Part shown: positions 1 through 7,893 of the stretch, piece after piece
Layout: each line of letters opens with the position of its first letter
How positions within the stretch are numbered: the stretch's first letter is position 1
Assembly: GCF_050908845.1 (NCBI RefSeq)
Contig: NZ_CP194171.1
Span: 1,736,001 to 1,800,000 of the forward strand
DNA: 64,000 nucleotides
Direction: 5' to 3'
Origin: Marinobacterium_D sp050908845
GTDB lineage: Bacteria > Pseudomonadota > Gammaproteobacteria > Pseudomonadales > Balneatricaceae
Notes under the pieces: model-generated
What the model saw: only the letters and a program-made list of their open reading frames with translations
The model's database searches: none
What the model was told of the DNA's origin: nothing
Translations under genes and position numbers: made by a program

Positions 1-163
1 CATCTTGCACAGGGTTGCGAGCAGGTGATTCTGTCGCGGGTCAGGAAGGGGCGCGCGACCTATCTCCAGTTCCGATTGGCCGCCACCAAAGGGTGTTTCC
101 GAAATGCCGATGTCTCCTTGGTAAGGTTAGGGATTCAGGTGTCGACGCTTTACAGGCTAGGGG

Positions 164-328
164 TCATCTGCGGCGTTTCAGTCCTATGACCAGCGACACG
201 ACAAACAGTACAACAAAGAATACAAACAGGATTCTGATAATCTCGACAGCGCCGGCGGCGACACCGGTAAAGCCCAGAAATCCTGCGATGACAGCGACGG
301 TAAAAAATACAAAAGCGAAGTACAACAT
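164..328 (-). CDS. DUF1328 family small membrane protein
   Basis: A 54-residue protein, MLYFAFVFFTVAVIAG at the N-terminus and ending GLKRRR. Two hydrophobic helices (about residues 2-24 and 29-48) are joined by a short Gly/Ala turn, and a basic tail follows. This is the size and pattern of the DUF1328 (YtjA-like) family, small inner-membrane proteins often linked to stress or stationary phase; no molecular function is known. The ATG at 328 has a GGGAGA ribosome site upstream. It stands alone: the flanking DNA has no convincing gene on either side. Identification by family is fairly sure, function unknown. Confidence 0.82.
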   Translation of the reverse strand: MLYFAFVFFTVAVIAGFLGFTGVAAGAVEIIRILFVFFVVLFVVSLVIGLKRRR

Positions 329-924
329 TAGCTTTTCTCTCCCATTGCGCGATTAGTGAGATAGCGCCTTCCCCAAAGTCCTGGTGTGGTTGTTGCCTGA
401 TCAACCTATCGTTATGGGCCGCTTTCTCACCGACGACACCTCATGCCATCTCAAGGACATTCTTGAAATTAACCTGGGAAATGATCAACACGCCCTTAAA
501 GTCTAGACGTTAATTTCAGCAAGCTTCAGCGTGGACTTGTCGAAGATAGCATTGAGGATTGTTCAGGCGATATCTGGTTGCGAACCAGAGGGTGCTCTGA
601 AAGTGCTATATTGAATCGGTAAGCTGGAGGTTTTACTTGAAGCGCACCTGCACCAAAAAGTGCAGAAAGATCCGCTGCGCACAAACACCCACTAGCGGTC
701 TTTTCGGCTTATGCAGGGGCGTGGTCGTTGTCTGCTCCGGCGTTAATCTCGTTACCTCTGGGGAAGACCCTCAGCGGAACCGGCGATACCCTGCCTAGTG
801 ACTAATTACCCAGTGGCTATACCTTCCCTCTGCTAGATGTCAGCCAAGTACTGCTGAGCATCTGCCAACTGCTGTTTTGAGTCCTTATCCGTCTACCAAT
901 GCCGGGACTCCAAGGAGGAACCAA
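329..924. other. Long non-coding stretch upstream of the transglutaminase gene
   Basis: About 600 bases with no open frame that has a ribosome site and protein-like composition. It is less GC-rich than the genes further right. It should hold the promoters of the flanking divergent genes, but I could not single out a convincing -35/-10 pair, terminator or RNA gene. Confidence 0.5.
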
Positions 925-1713
925 ATGTGGTTACGTGCCAGTTGTGATTTGACGTTCGATATCACAGTGCCGACCCCGTTTATTTTTATGCTGCGGCCTC
1001 GCAGTGGCGCCAATCAATGGGTTGCGCGTGAGGAATACAACATCGCGCCCATCGTACCGGTTTTCGAATTCACTGATGGCTACGGCAACCTTTGCCAACG
1101 GTTGGTCGCTCCTAAAGGAACGTTTTCGGTCAAAACAGTGGCTGAAATGATGGTCGCGGATGATGTCGACAGGGCTCCCGGCGCACCCTTTGTAAATGTG
1201 GAATATCTGCCGGATAGCGTGCTGTGCTATCTGCTGCCGAGTCGTTACTGTGAGTCTGATCATTTCAACGAAATGGCGGCTGAGATCACTTCGGGGCAAC
1301 TGTTGGGATACGATCAGGTTGCGGCGATCGAAGCCTGGTTACGTAGCACGTTCAGTTATGTGCCGGGCAGCACCAGCGCGACCTTGTCCGCCAAAGAGGT
1401 GAACAGCAGGCAAGTCGCTGTCTGTCGTGATTTAGCACATCTTGGCATCACTTTGTGCCGCAGTCTCAGCATTCCCGCGCGCATGGTGGTGGGTTATCTA
1501 CATCACTTGGAACCGATAGATCTCCACGCCTGGTTCGAGGCCTACGTGGGTGGCCGTTGGTATACCTTTGATGCCACGCAGTCCGAGTTAAGAGGCGGAT
1601 ATGTGGCGCTTGGTTATGGACGTGATGCCGCTGATGTCGCTGTCTTCAATCAATTTGGCCCAGCCTCTTTCGCCACAGCACAGACCGTGCGTGTCGAGCA
1701 GCTCCACGACTGA
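925..1713 (+). CDS. Transglutaminase-like cysteine protease family protein
   Basis: A 262-residue protein of the transglutaminase-like superfamily with the bacterial N-terminal beta domain (about residues 1-90) followed by the catalytic core. The triad is visible: Cys167 in VAVCRDLAHL, His201 in LHAWFEAY and Asp216 in YTFDATQ. The motif GIPARMVVGY-like (SIPARMVVGY) between Cys and His is typical of the family. The ATG at 925 is chosen because AGGAGG lies 7 bases upstream; an in-frame TTG 48 bases earlier has no ribosome site. There is no signal peptide, so a cytoplasmic protease or cross-linking amidase is likely. Relatives often sit beside alpha-E and circularly permuted ATP-grasp genes; none is present here, so the substrate cannot be inferred. 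Confidence 0.85.
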   Translation: MWLRASCDLTFDITVPTPFIFMLRPRSGANQWVAREEYNIAPIVPVFEFTDGYGNLCQRLVAPKGTFSVKTVAEMMVADDVDRAPGAPFVNVEYLPDSVLCYLLPSRYCESDHFNEMAAEITSGQLLGYDQVAAIEAWLRSTFSYVPGSTSATLSAKEVNSRQVAVCRDLAHLGITLCRSLSIPARMVVGYLHHLEPIDLHAWFEAYVGGRWYTFDATQSELRGGYVALGYGRDAADVAVFNQFGPASFATAQTVRVEQLHD

Positions 1714-2113
1714 CTTCTGAGCAGGAAGCTGGAAACGTTCAATCATGTGCCGACTAGGATCGCCAGCTTACTATCTAACATCGCCCTTGCTACACATTTT
1801 CTTAACCCATGCGGCTGAGCCCACAACAACTTCGCTTTTATCCACGCAGCGGCGGCACATGCACCTCATAAGTTGCCCGTCACCGGTGTTTTAGTCGGTG
1901 ATAACGCGGGCAGCATGCTCGACTTAGCTGCTCAGATCCAGGTTTCGGCCCCATTGGCGTTATGGGTCTGTGAATCGCCCAGTGCTTTTTAGACGGCTAA
2001 AGGCTCTAGAATCAACCATCCTTTGTAGTTACGAACTTCCGCTTTGTGCGCGAAGCGGTCTCGGTCCGGTAGGGGGGGATGACGGCTATGCGCCGGAAGC
2101 TAAATAACTCCTT
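1714..2113. other. Non-coding stretch with possible decayed coding remnants
   Basis: 400 bases between a plus-strand and a minus-strand gene. Short open stretches look protein-like. One at about 1832-1990 reads as an Ala/Val-rich peptide containing GVLVGDNAGSMLDL and ends at a TAG, with a stop just upstream and no start. They may be remains of a decayed gene. No family was recognised. Confidence 0.35.
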
Positions 2114-3400
2114 CTATTTCCCGCCAAAATTATCTGCGTACAGCGCCTCCACTGAGTTGACCTCTGAGTCCAGCTTCAGCTGCTTTCTGGCGTGCTCCAG
2201 CGCCAGGCCGGCGTGTCTTTTCGCGGCTTCGGCCATCGCCTGGTCCCCGAGTGATGCCAGCGAGCAGAGTGCTTTCTGGTGGCGCAGCGCCACGGTGATT
2301 GAATAGGCGCCATCGCGGGCGAGGGAGTTGAAGGCATCGTCGAACATCTCGTCGATCGATAGCGCGGGAATCGACAGCCGGTCGTACTCCACGTTGGGGC
2401 TGCCATCTTCATCCCTGGCACGCTGATAGTGGGCGAACAGGCGCAGGAAGGTGGAGATAATATCGATCGCGGTACCTTCGTCATTAACGGCCGGTGAAAG
2501 GGCGCGGCTGGCGATCTGCGAGAGCACGATCAGGCCGAAGCGCGGGTCCGATTCAAAGGTGCGCTGCCGGGCGATCACAAAGGCGGCTTCGACCCGTTTC
2601 TGAATGGTTTCCCTGTTCTTCTCACAATCACCGTTGATAAACACCAGCGGCCGGTCCGGCGTGCCAAGCGAGCCGGGCAGCATATCGATACTGATGCGAA
2701 GCTCCATTTCCTCGGCCAGGCACTGCAGCTTGGTAAAATCGATATGCTGTACGTATCCCACGCGGTTGGAGAGGACCGCCTCGCCCTTGTCCTCGGGGCG
2801 GGTGGTGCTTTTGCGGCAGAAATAGATATGCCGTTTCATGGCGGTTTCGGTGGCGTTTTCCACCTTTTCCACGGTGTTCCCGAGCCGGCCCAAACGGGCG
2901 ATACGGTCGACCCAGCGCACAAAACTGAGAATCACCAGGGCGAACACAAACAGCGTCAGCAGAAACAGCAGAAAGCGCCCGCCCTGGGTGTAGAAGTCGT
3001 TCAGCAGTGCCACCAGGGCGACGATGCTGAAGATAAAGGCGCCGATAAAGGTGGATAGCGCATTCTGGGATACGTCGTCACTGACCACTAAAGCGAAAGA
3101 GCGCGGCGTGGCGGCGCTGCTGGCCGAGGCATAGGCCGACAGCATGGAGCCGACGGCGAATACGGCGATGGCCAGCATGCTGCTGGCGATGGTGGTAAGC
3201 AGTTTTTCGACCGACTCGGCGCTGATATCCGGCAGGGATTGGGTCAGCGGGATATGTTCGGCCAGGTTGGCGATAAAGGCCGCGGCGATCGACAGCAGGC
3301 AGCTGACCAGCGGTCGGAACCAGAGCGCTTCCCTGAGCCGGGCGAGATAGTAGCGGGTGGCCGAGATACCGGTCCAGGTTGATGCCGATCCCTGCTTCAT
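2114..3400 (-). CDS. DUF2254 family membrane protein
   Basis: A 428-residue integral membrane protein. Four hydrophobic segments lie in the first half (about residues 32-48, 70-92, 115-135 and 143-163), joined by a Ser/Ala-rich stretch (YASASSAATPRSFALVVSD) that is typical of DUF2254. The C-terminal half is soluble and contains the family-like segment DPRFGLIVLSQIASRALSPAVNDEGTA (split: DPRFGLIVLS then SRALSPAVNDEGTA). The family's function is unknown; membership is recognised from topology and these conserved stretches. It starts at an ATG and is apparently monocistronic, with about 500 bases of non-coding DNA upstream that carry two inverted repeats. Length agrees with the family (about 430 residues). 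Confidence 0.8.
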   Translation of the reverse strand: MKQGSASTWTGISATRYYLARLREALWFRPLVSCLLSIAAAFIANLAEHIPLTQSLPDISAESVEKLLTTIASSMLAIAVFAVGSMLSAYASASSAATPRSFALVVSDDVSQNALSTFIGAFIFSIVALVALLNDFYTQGGRFLLFLLTLFVFALVILSFVRWVDRIARLGRLGNTVEKVENATETAMKRHIYFCRKSTTRPEDKGEAVLSNRVGYVQHIDFTKLQCLAEEMELRISIDMLPGSLGTPDRPLVFINGDCEKNRETIQKRVEAAFVIARQRTFESDPRFGLIVLSQIASRALSPAVNDEGTAIDIISTFLRLFAHYQRARDEDGSPNVEYDRLSIPALSIDEMFDDAFNSLARDGAYSITVALRHQKALCSLASLGDQAMAEAAKRHAGLALEHARKQLKLDSEVNSVEALYADNFGGK

Positions 3401-3569
3401 GCTGGCGGGTTATCCTCTGCTGATGGGCATTGTCAGTGTGCCCGGTCTTTAGAGTGTGGTCTATTGGGAGGATCGTGCAATGAGGAATGGATTTTACCGG
3501 TTTTGATCGTGCTAAAGCCCATACCATCAATATTGAGCACTGCTCCATGCAGGTTTCGCCTGCAGGCGA

Positions 3570-3601
3570 GTTAAGGTATTTGTGCGGACAAGTACCTTAA
3601 C
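3570..3601. repeat. Perfect stem-loop, 14-bp arms, GCGG loop
   Basis: GTTAAGGTATTTGT and ACAAGTACCTTAAC flank a GCGG loop. Thirteen pairs are Watson-Crick and one is T opposite G, a wobble pair in RNA. There is no T-run next to it, so it is not a standard terminator; the AT-rich arms suggest a protein-binding site or an RNA hairpin. Confidence 0.7.
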
Positions 3602-3657
3602 AATCCCAAGCAGCCCCTTGGCTAGGTCGGCTATGCCGACTTCCCTGTGCTTCTCGT

Positions 3658-3740
3658 CTGAAAGAGCGGGAAAGGCTTTCTTTTAAAAAATCAGTCGCTC
3701 CTGCGTCGCGCAAACAGCCTTTCCCTTGTCTCTCTTTCAG
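3658..3740. repeat. Long interrupted inverted repeat
   Basis: The left arm CTGAAAGAG-c-GGGAAAGGCT (3658-3677) is complementary to the right arm AGCCTTTCCC-ttgtct-CTCTTTCAG (3716-3740), giving 19 paired bases interrupted once. The 38-base spacer contains TTTTAAAAAA. It resembles a REP- or MITE-like element but no second copy was seen in the window. Confidence 0.6.
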
Positions 3741-3834
3741 TCTGCGATGCTCGGCTGCGCAGAAGGGGATCCGGGGTGCGTTTAGCCAGTTTGATCTTAA
3801 GCGCGCCTTTGCCGGGTTTCGCAGCGAAATGGAA

Positions 3835-3872
3835 AAAGCAAAAAACGGGCGCCTCCAGAATGGAGACGCCCG
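3835..3872 (-). terminator. Rho-independent terminator of the TRAP operon
   Basis: Read on the minus strand, the stem CGGGCGTCTCCA / TGGAGGCGCCCG (one mismatch-type pair) with a TTC loop is followed by a T-run. It lies about 40 bases after the stop of the TRAP large-subunit gene and ends the 3-hydroxybutyrate operon. Confidence 0.88.
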
Positions 3873-3909
3873 CGAGTGAGCAGTAAAGACGTTGCGTTAA
3901 AAGGTGGAC

Positions 3910-5277
3910 TTATCCAGTCCCATAGCGAACCTCCGGCAGCCAGAGCACCAGATCCTGCCACCAGAACACCATCAACACCGCGGTGAGCTGGATCAGGATA
4001 AACGGGATCACGCCCTTGTAGATATCCATAGTGGTTATCTCCGGCGGTGCTACACCCTTGAGGTAGAACAGCGAGAAGCCCACCGGTGGTGTCAGGAAGG
4101 AGGTCTGTAACGCCAGCGCGAACAGCACCACGAACCAGGTCAGGTCAAAGCCGAGCCCTGCAACGACCGGACCTACCAGCGGCAGCAGGATCAGGCTGAT
4201 CTCCAGCCAGTCGAGGAAGAAGCCGGCGATAAAGGCGATCAGCAGGATCACCGCGACAATTCCGCCCGGAGACAGGGGGATCGCGTTCAGCAGGCCGGCG
4301 ATAAACTCATCGCCGCCCAGCGAGCGCAGCACTACGGCAAAGGCGGTGGCGCCGAGGAAAATACCGAATACGAAGGCGGTGGTCAGGCTGGTTTTGATAC
4401 TCACATCCTTGAGTACCGCCATACTCAGATTGCCGTTCATCCATGCCAGCAGGGTGGCGCCCAGCGCGCCGACGCCGGCGGCTTCCGTCGGTGTTGCGAT
4501 ACCGAAGAAGATCGAGCCGAGCACAGCGAGGATCAGGCCCAGCGAGGGGACCACCGCTTTCAGGGTATCGATAATCATCTTCGCGTTGACCGGCGGCAGA
4601 TCTTCATTGGCGCTGGTGATCGAGGGCATCAGGAAAGAGATCGCCACCACATAGACCATGTACATCACGCCGAGCATCACGCCGGGGATCAGTGCGCCCA
4701 TGAACAGGTCACCGACAGCCAGCGACAGCTGGTCCGCCATGATGATCAGCATGATGCTGGGCGGAATCAGTATCCCCAGGGTGCCGGATGAGGCGACGAT
4801 GCCGCAGGCGAACGCCTTGGAGTATTTCTGCTGCAGCATCACCGGCAGTGACAGCATCGCCAGCAGTACCACGGAGGCACCGACGATACCGGTGGACGCC
4901 GCCAGCAGAATACCGATCAGCACCACCGCCACGCCCAGTCCGCCGCGGAAGCGACCGAACAGGTTGACGAAGTTACGCATCAGCTTTTCCGCTACACCGG
5001 AGCGGTCCAGCATCAGCCCCATGAATATGAACATGGGCAGGGCCACCAGCACCCAGTTCGACATCTGTGCGTAGACGCGCTGTACCATGACGCCGAAAAT
5101 GCGCCAGTCGGTGAGGAAATAGGTATCCACGTCGAAGTACTCGTAGGCGATGATCGAGCCGACGCTGAACACCACGGATACGCCGGCCAGGATCCAGGCC
5201 ACCGGGTAACCGGTAAAGATCAACAGGATGAACGTGACCAGCATGGCGATCACGATCAGTTCATTGGTAGCAAACAC
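3910..5277 (-). CDS. dctM: TRAP transporter large permease subunit, DctM family
   Basis: A 455-residue inner-membrane protein with about 12 hydrophobic segments along its whole length. It has DctM features: the N-terminal YPVAWILAG segment, MFIFMGLML, a Gly-rich ASTGIVGASVVLLAMLSLP region and the re-entrant-loop-like SGTLGILIPPSIMLI motif. The DctM subunit is the sodium-driven transport channel that accepts substrate from the periplasmic DctP protein. It starts at a GTG, 32 bases after the DctQ gene, and is the last gene of the operon aacS-bdhA-dctP-dctQ-dctM, followed by a clear terminator. Context with 3-hydroxybutyrate and acetoacetate enzymes suggests uptake of a ketone body or a similar short hydroxy/keto acid; that substrate is inferred. 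Confidence 0.93.
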   Translation of the reverse strand: MFATNELIVIAMLVTFILLIFTGYPVAWILAGVSVVFSVGSIIAYEYFDVDTYFLTDWRIFGVMVQRVYAQMSNWVLVALPMFIFMGLMLDRSGVAEKLMRNFVNLFGRFRGGLGVAVVLIGILLAASTGIVGASVVLLAMLSLPVMLQQKYSKAFACGIVASSGTLGILIPPSIMLIIMADQLSLAVGDLFMGALIPGVMLGVMYMVYVVAISFLMPSITSANEDLPPVNAKMIIDTLKAVVPSLGLILAVLGSIFFGIATPTEAAGVGALGATLLAWMNGNLSMAVLKDVSIKTSLTTAFVFGIFLGATAFAVVLRSLGGDEFIAGLLNAIPLSPGGIVAVILLIAFIAGFFLDWLEISLILLPLVGPVVAGLGFDLTWFVVLFALALQTSFLTPPVGFSLFYLKGVAPPEITTMDIYKGVIPFILIQLTAVLMVFWWQDLVLWLPEVRYGTG

Positions 5278-5309
5278 TCAAGGCTCCTCTTGGCAGCAGG
5301 TCATTGCGT

Positions 5310-5909
5310 TTATTGTTTGTTGTTATCGCCGCGGGGCTTGGGCCAGCCGCAGAGGAAAGAGAGGACTCTGAAGAAACGGCCCACAGCGGCCAGAATCATC
5401 AGTGTGAACGCGAGCAGAATCACCGACTTGATCAGCCAGCGCATCGGTAGCCCGCCGGGTGCAGCCGAGACCTCTCCCATCTGCCAGGAGCGTTCCACGA
5501 ACGGCCAGGCGTAGTAGAGGATGAAACCGCAAAACGGGATAAAGAAAACGGCGATGCCAAACAGCTCGATCACGGCGCGTTTGCGTGGGCCGAGCAGCTC
5601 GGCGGCCACATCCACGCGAACGTGGTCGTCCTGGGTAAAGCAGTAGGACAGTGCCACCATGAAGCCGACAGCGAACAGGTGCCACTGCAGCTCTTCCAGA
5701 GCCACGAAGTTCGTGCCCAGGGCGTAGCGCATGATCACATTGCCGACGATCAGCAGCATCAGGATGACCCAGATGCCCGCGCTGTAGCGGCCAAAGAAGC
5801 CGACAATGCCTTCCAACAGATCGGAGATCGCAGTGCGGGGGTAGGAGAGCGTCACCCCGTGGGGGACGCTCTCCTCGATGCGATCCAGATCCACGTCATA
5901 TTCAGCCAT
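5310..5909 (-). CDS. dctQ: TRAP transporter small permease subunit, DctQ family
   Basis: A 199-residue inner-membrane protein with four hydrophobic segments (about residues 40-58, 77-95, 116-137 and 159-180). The stretch NFVALEELQWHLFAVGFMVAL (split here: NFVALEELQWHLF then AVGFMVAL) is the amphipathic arm region of DctQ proteins, and TQDDHVRVDV is the usual loop after the second helix. DctQ is the small subunit that packs against DctM in the tripartite sodium-dependent transporter. The 5' end is longer and more acidic than in many homologues (MAEYDVDLDRIEESVPHG). It lies 30 bases after the dctP stop and 32 bases before dctM, so co-translation in one operon is clear. Confidence 0.92.
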   Translation of the reverse strand: MAEYDVDLDRIEESVPHGVTLSYPRTAISDLLEGIVGFFGRYSAGIWVILMLLIVGNVIMRYALGTNFVALEELQWHLFAVGFMVALSYCFTQDDHVRVDVAAELLGPRKRAVIELFGIAVFFIPFCGFILYYAWPFVERSWQMGEVSAAPGGLPMRWLIKSVILLAFTLMILAAVGRFFRVLSFLCGWPKPRGDNNKQ

Positions 5910-5939
5910 AGCGAATATCCGTCAATCCTGGGGTTTTAT

Positions 5940-7001
5940 TTACTCTTCCATACCGAAATCACGCGGCAGGTAGCCGTACTTCTTCCATACGCCGTGTTCT
6001 TTCTGGAACGCTTTCATGGAGGAGTACACCTTGCCGAACATCTCGTCAGACTCGGAACGACGCGCCATGACACGGTCGGTGGCTTCCTTGAAGGCATTGA
6101 GAATCTCCGGGCTGTACTGGTGCAGCTGTACGCCCTGATCCTCGAACTTCTTCAGTACCGCGCCCTGCAGCGCTTCCGCCTTGGCCAGCGCCACGGTATT
6201 GGCCGCCTTACAGGTGTTCTCGATCAGCGCCTGGGTCTGGCCGTTCAGGCCATTCCACTCATCCAGGTTGATATAGAGGTACTGGTTGGTGGAGGGCTGG
6301 TGCCAGCCGGGCAGGTAGTAGTGTTTGGCCACCTGGTAGAAGCCGAGCTGCTCGTCCACCACCGGCAGGGAGAACTCGGTGGCATCCAGTACGCCGGTTT
6401 CCAGTGCCTGGTAGAGCTCGCCGCCCGGCAGCAGGGTCACGGACATGCCGAACTCGGACATGATCTCACCGCCGACACCGGCGGCACGGAATTTCAGGCC
6501 CTTGAACTTATCCAGGCTGTCCATCTCCTGACGGAACCAGCCAGCTGCTTCCGGTGAGATGGTGCCGCACAGAATGGGGTAGACATTGTAGGGCTGGAAC
6601 ACCTCTTTCAGCAGCTCGTCACCGCCCTGGTGATACATCCAGGCGAGAAACTCCTGGGACTCCAGGCCAAAGGGGGTAGCGCCGAACAGCGCCGCTGCCG
6701 GCACCTGGCCCCATTCGTAACCCATCCAGGAGTAGCCGGCCGGAATGTTGCCGTTACTGACGTTTTCGAATACGCCCAGGGCAGGAATCAGCTTGCCCGG
6801 CTCGAACGTCTGCAGGGTGACACGCCCGCCCGACATCTCCTTGAGCATTTCGGAGACAGCCGGCATGGTGTCGCCGAGGGCTATCAGCGTGGAGGGGAAG
6901 CCCATCGGTACCTGCCAGCGGATCTTGTCGAACTCGGCCATGGCGGTGCCGGATGCGGCGATTGAAAGTCCCAGTACGCTTGCCTGTAGTGTCTTCTTCA
7001 T
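5940..7001 (-). CDS. dctP: TRAP transporter periplasmic substrate-binding protein, DctP/TakP-like
   Basis: A 353-residue secreted protein with a Sec signal peptide (MKKTLQASVLGLSIAASGTAMA, split: MKKTLQASVLGLS / IAASGTAMA; cleavage after residue 22). The mature protein carries the DctP fold markers. LKFRAAGVGGEIM contains the arginine that binds the substrate carboxylate in TRAP receptors, and ALETGVLDATEFSLP is the family hinge motif. The sequence leans toward the subgroup that includes the keto-acid receptor TakP and mannitol/chloroaromatic types. Its neighbours are bdhA and aacS upstream and the DctQ and DctM membrane subunits downstream. The likely ligand is 3-hydroxybutyrate, acetoacetate or a related C4-C5 acid; this comes from context, not from recognised ligand-specific residues. 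Confidence 0.92.
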   Translation of the reverse strand: MKKTLQASVLGLSIAASGTAMAEFDKIRWQVPMGFPSTLIALGDTMPAVSEMLKEMSGGRVTLQTFEPGKLIPALGVFENVSNGNIPAGYSWMGYEWGQVPAAALFGATPFGLESQEFLAWMYHQGGDELLKEVFQPYNVYPILCGTISPEAAGWFRQEMDSLDKFKGLKFRAAGVGGEIMSEFGMSVTLLPGGELYQALETGVLDATEFSLPVVDEQLGFYQVAKHYYLPGWHQPSTNQYLYINLDEWNGLNGQTQALIENTCKAANTVALAKAEALQGAVLKKFEDQGVQLHQYSPEILNAFKEATDRVMARRSESDEMFGKVYSSMKAFQKEHGVWKKYGYLPRDFGMEE

Positions 7002-7082
7002 CTGGTTTAACCCTTTTATTTTTATCGCTTGGTTTGAGGTTACTGCTGTTAAATGGCCGGCTTTCCCGCCGACCTTTGGGGT

Positions 7083-7865
7083 TCAGTGTGCGGTCCAGCC
7101 GCCGTCGATCGGCATGGCGGTGCCGGTGATCGCCCGCGCTGCATCGGAGCAGAGAAACAGCGCCAGTTCGCCGATCTCCGAGGGCGCCACAAATTCGGGG
7201 TAGGGTGCCTTGGCGTTGATCAGGCCCTTTTTAGCTTCTTCAAAGCTGGTGTTGTTCTCTTCTGCGAACCCCTTGACCTGATCCACCAGCAGTGGCGTGT
7301 CGGCCCAGCCGGGGCAGATGCAGTTGGCGGTGATGCCCTTGTCAGCGGTTTCCATGGCGGTGACGCGGGTGAAACCTACCAGGCCGTGCTTGGCGGCACA
7401 GTAGGCGGCCTTGTTCGGTGAGGCCACCAGGCCATGAACGGAGGAGATATTGATAATCCGTCCCCAGCCCTGCTCCAGCATTCCCGGCAGCGCCAGACGG
7501 GTGATATGGAAGGCGGCGCTCAGGTTGATGGCGATGATCTGGTCCCATTTTTCCGGCGGGAAATCCTGCACCGGCGCGGTGAACTGGATCCCGGCATTGT
7601 TGACGATCACGGTGGGCTGGCCCACCTCTCGGTTGATCCGCTCCATCAGGCTTTCGATCGCTTCCGGCTGGCTGATGTCGCACTGAAAATAGTAAGGGCG
7701 GTGACCAAATTCACTATCGAAACGCGCGGCGATCGCCTCGCCCTCCTTGAGGGATTCCAGCCCGTGCAGGATGACTTCAATCCCGTTGCGGGCGAAGACC
7801 TCCGCGATCGCCAGGCCGATGCCGCTGGTGGAGCCGGTAACCAGTGCCAGTTTGCGCACACTCAT
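7083..7865 (-). CDS. bdhA: D-3-hydroxybutyrate dehydrogenase
   Basis: A 260-residue cytoplasmic short-chain dehydrogenase that interconverts D-3-hydroxybutyrate and acetoacetate with NAD. Visible motifs are the cofactor turn TGSTSGIG (about residues 9-16), NNAGIQ, the catalytic Ser in ISSVHG and Tyr/Lys in YCAAK. The C-terminal half reads CICPGWADTPLLVDQ and ends with MPIDGGWTAH, as in classical PHB-linked BdhA proteins. The ATG at 7865 is chosen because GAGGTG precedes it; an upstream in-frame ATG would extend into aacS. It lies 28 bases after aacS and 81 bases before dctP. It forms the oxidation step of the pathway that aacS and the thiolase continue. Confidence 0.95.
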   Translation of the reverse strand: MSVRKLALVTGSTSGIGLAIAEVFARNGIEVILHGLESLKEGEAIAARFDSEFGHRPYYFQCDISQPEAIESLMERINREVGQPTVIVNNAGIQFTAPVQDFPPEKWDQIIAINLSAAFHITRLALPGMLEQGWGRIINISSVHGLVASPNKAAYCAAKHGLVGFTRVTAMETADKGITANCICPGWADTPLLVDQVKGFAEENNTSFEEAKKGLINAKAPYPEFVAPSEIGELALFLCSDAARAITGTAMPIDGGWTAH

Positions 7866-7893
7866 TGTTAACACCTCGTTATTTTTATCGTTT

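Larger units (their letters stand above)
3401..3834. other. Intergenic region with two inverted repeats
   Basis: Non-coding DNA between the DUF2254 promoter side and the terminator of the TRAP operon. It holds the hairpin at 3570-3601 and the longer interrupted inverted repeat at 3658-3740, described separately. No gene is supported here. Confidence 0.5.

Noticed and set aside
5622..6557. Long plus-strand frame opposite the DctQ and DctP genes
   Set aside because: A shadow of well-supported minus-strand genes in high-GC DNA; its translation is His/Gln/Val-rich and shows no family motif.
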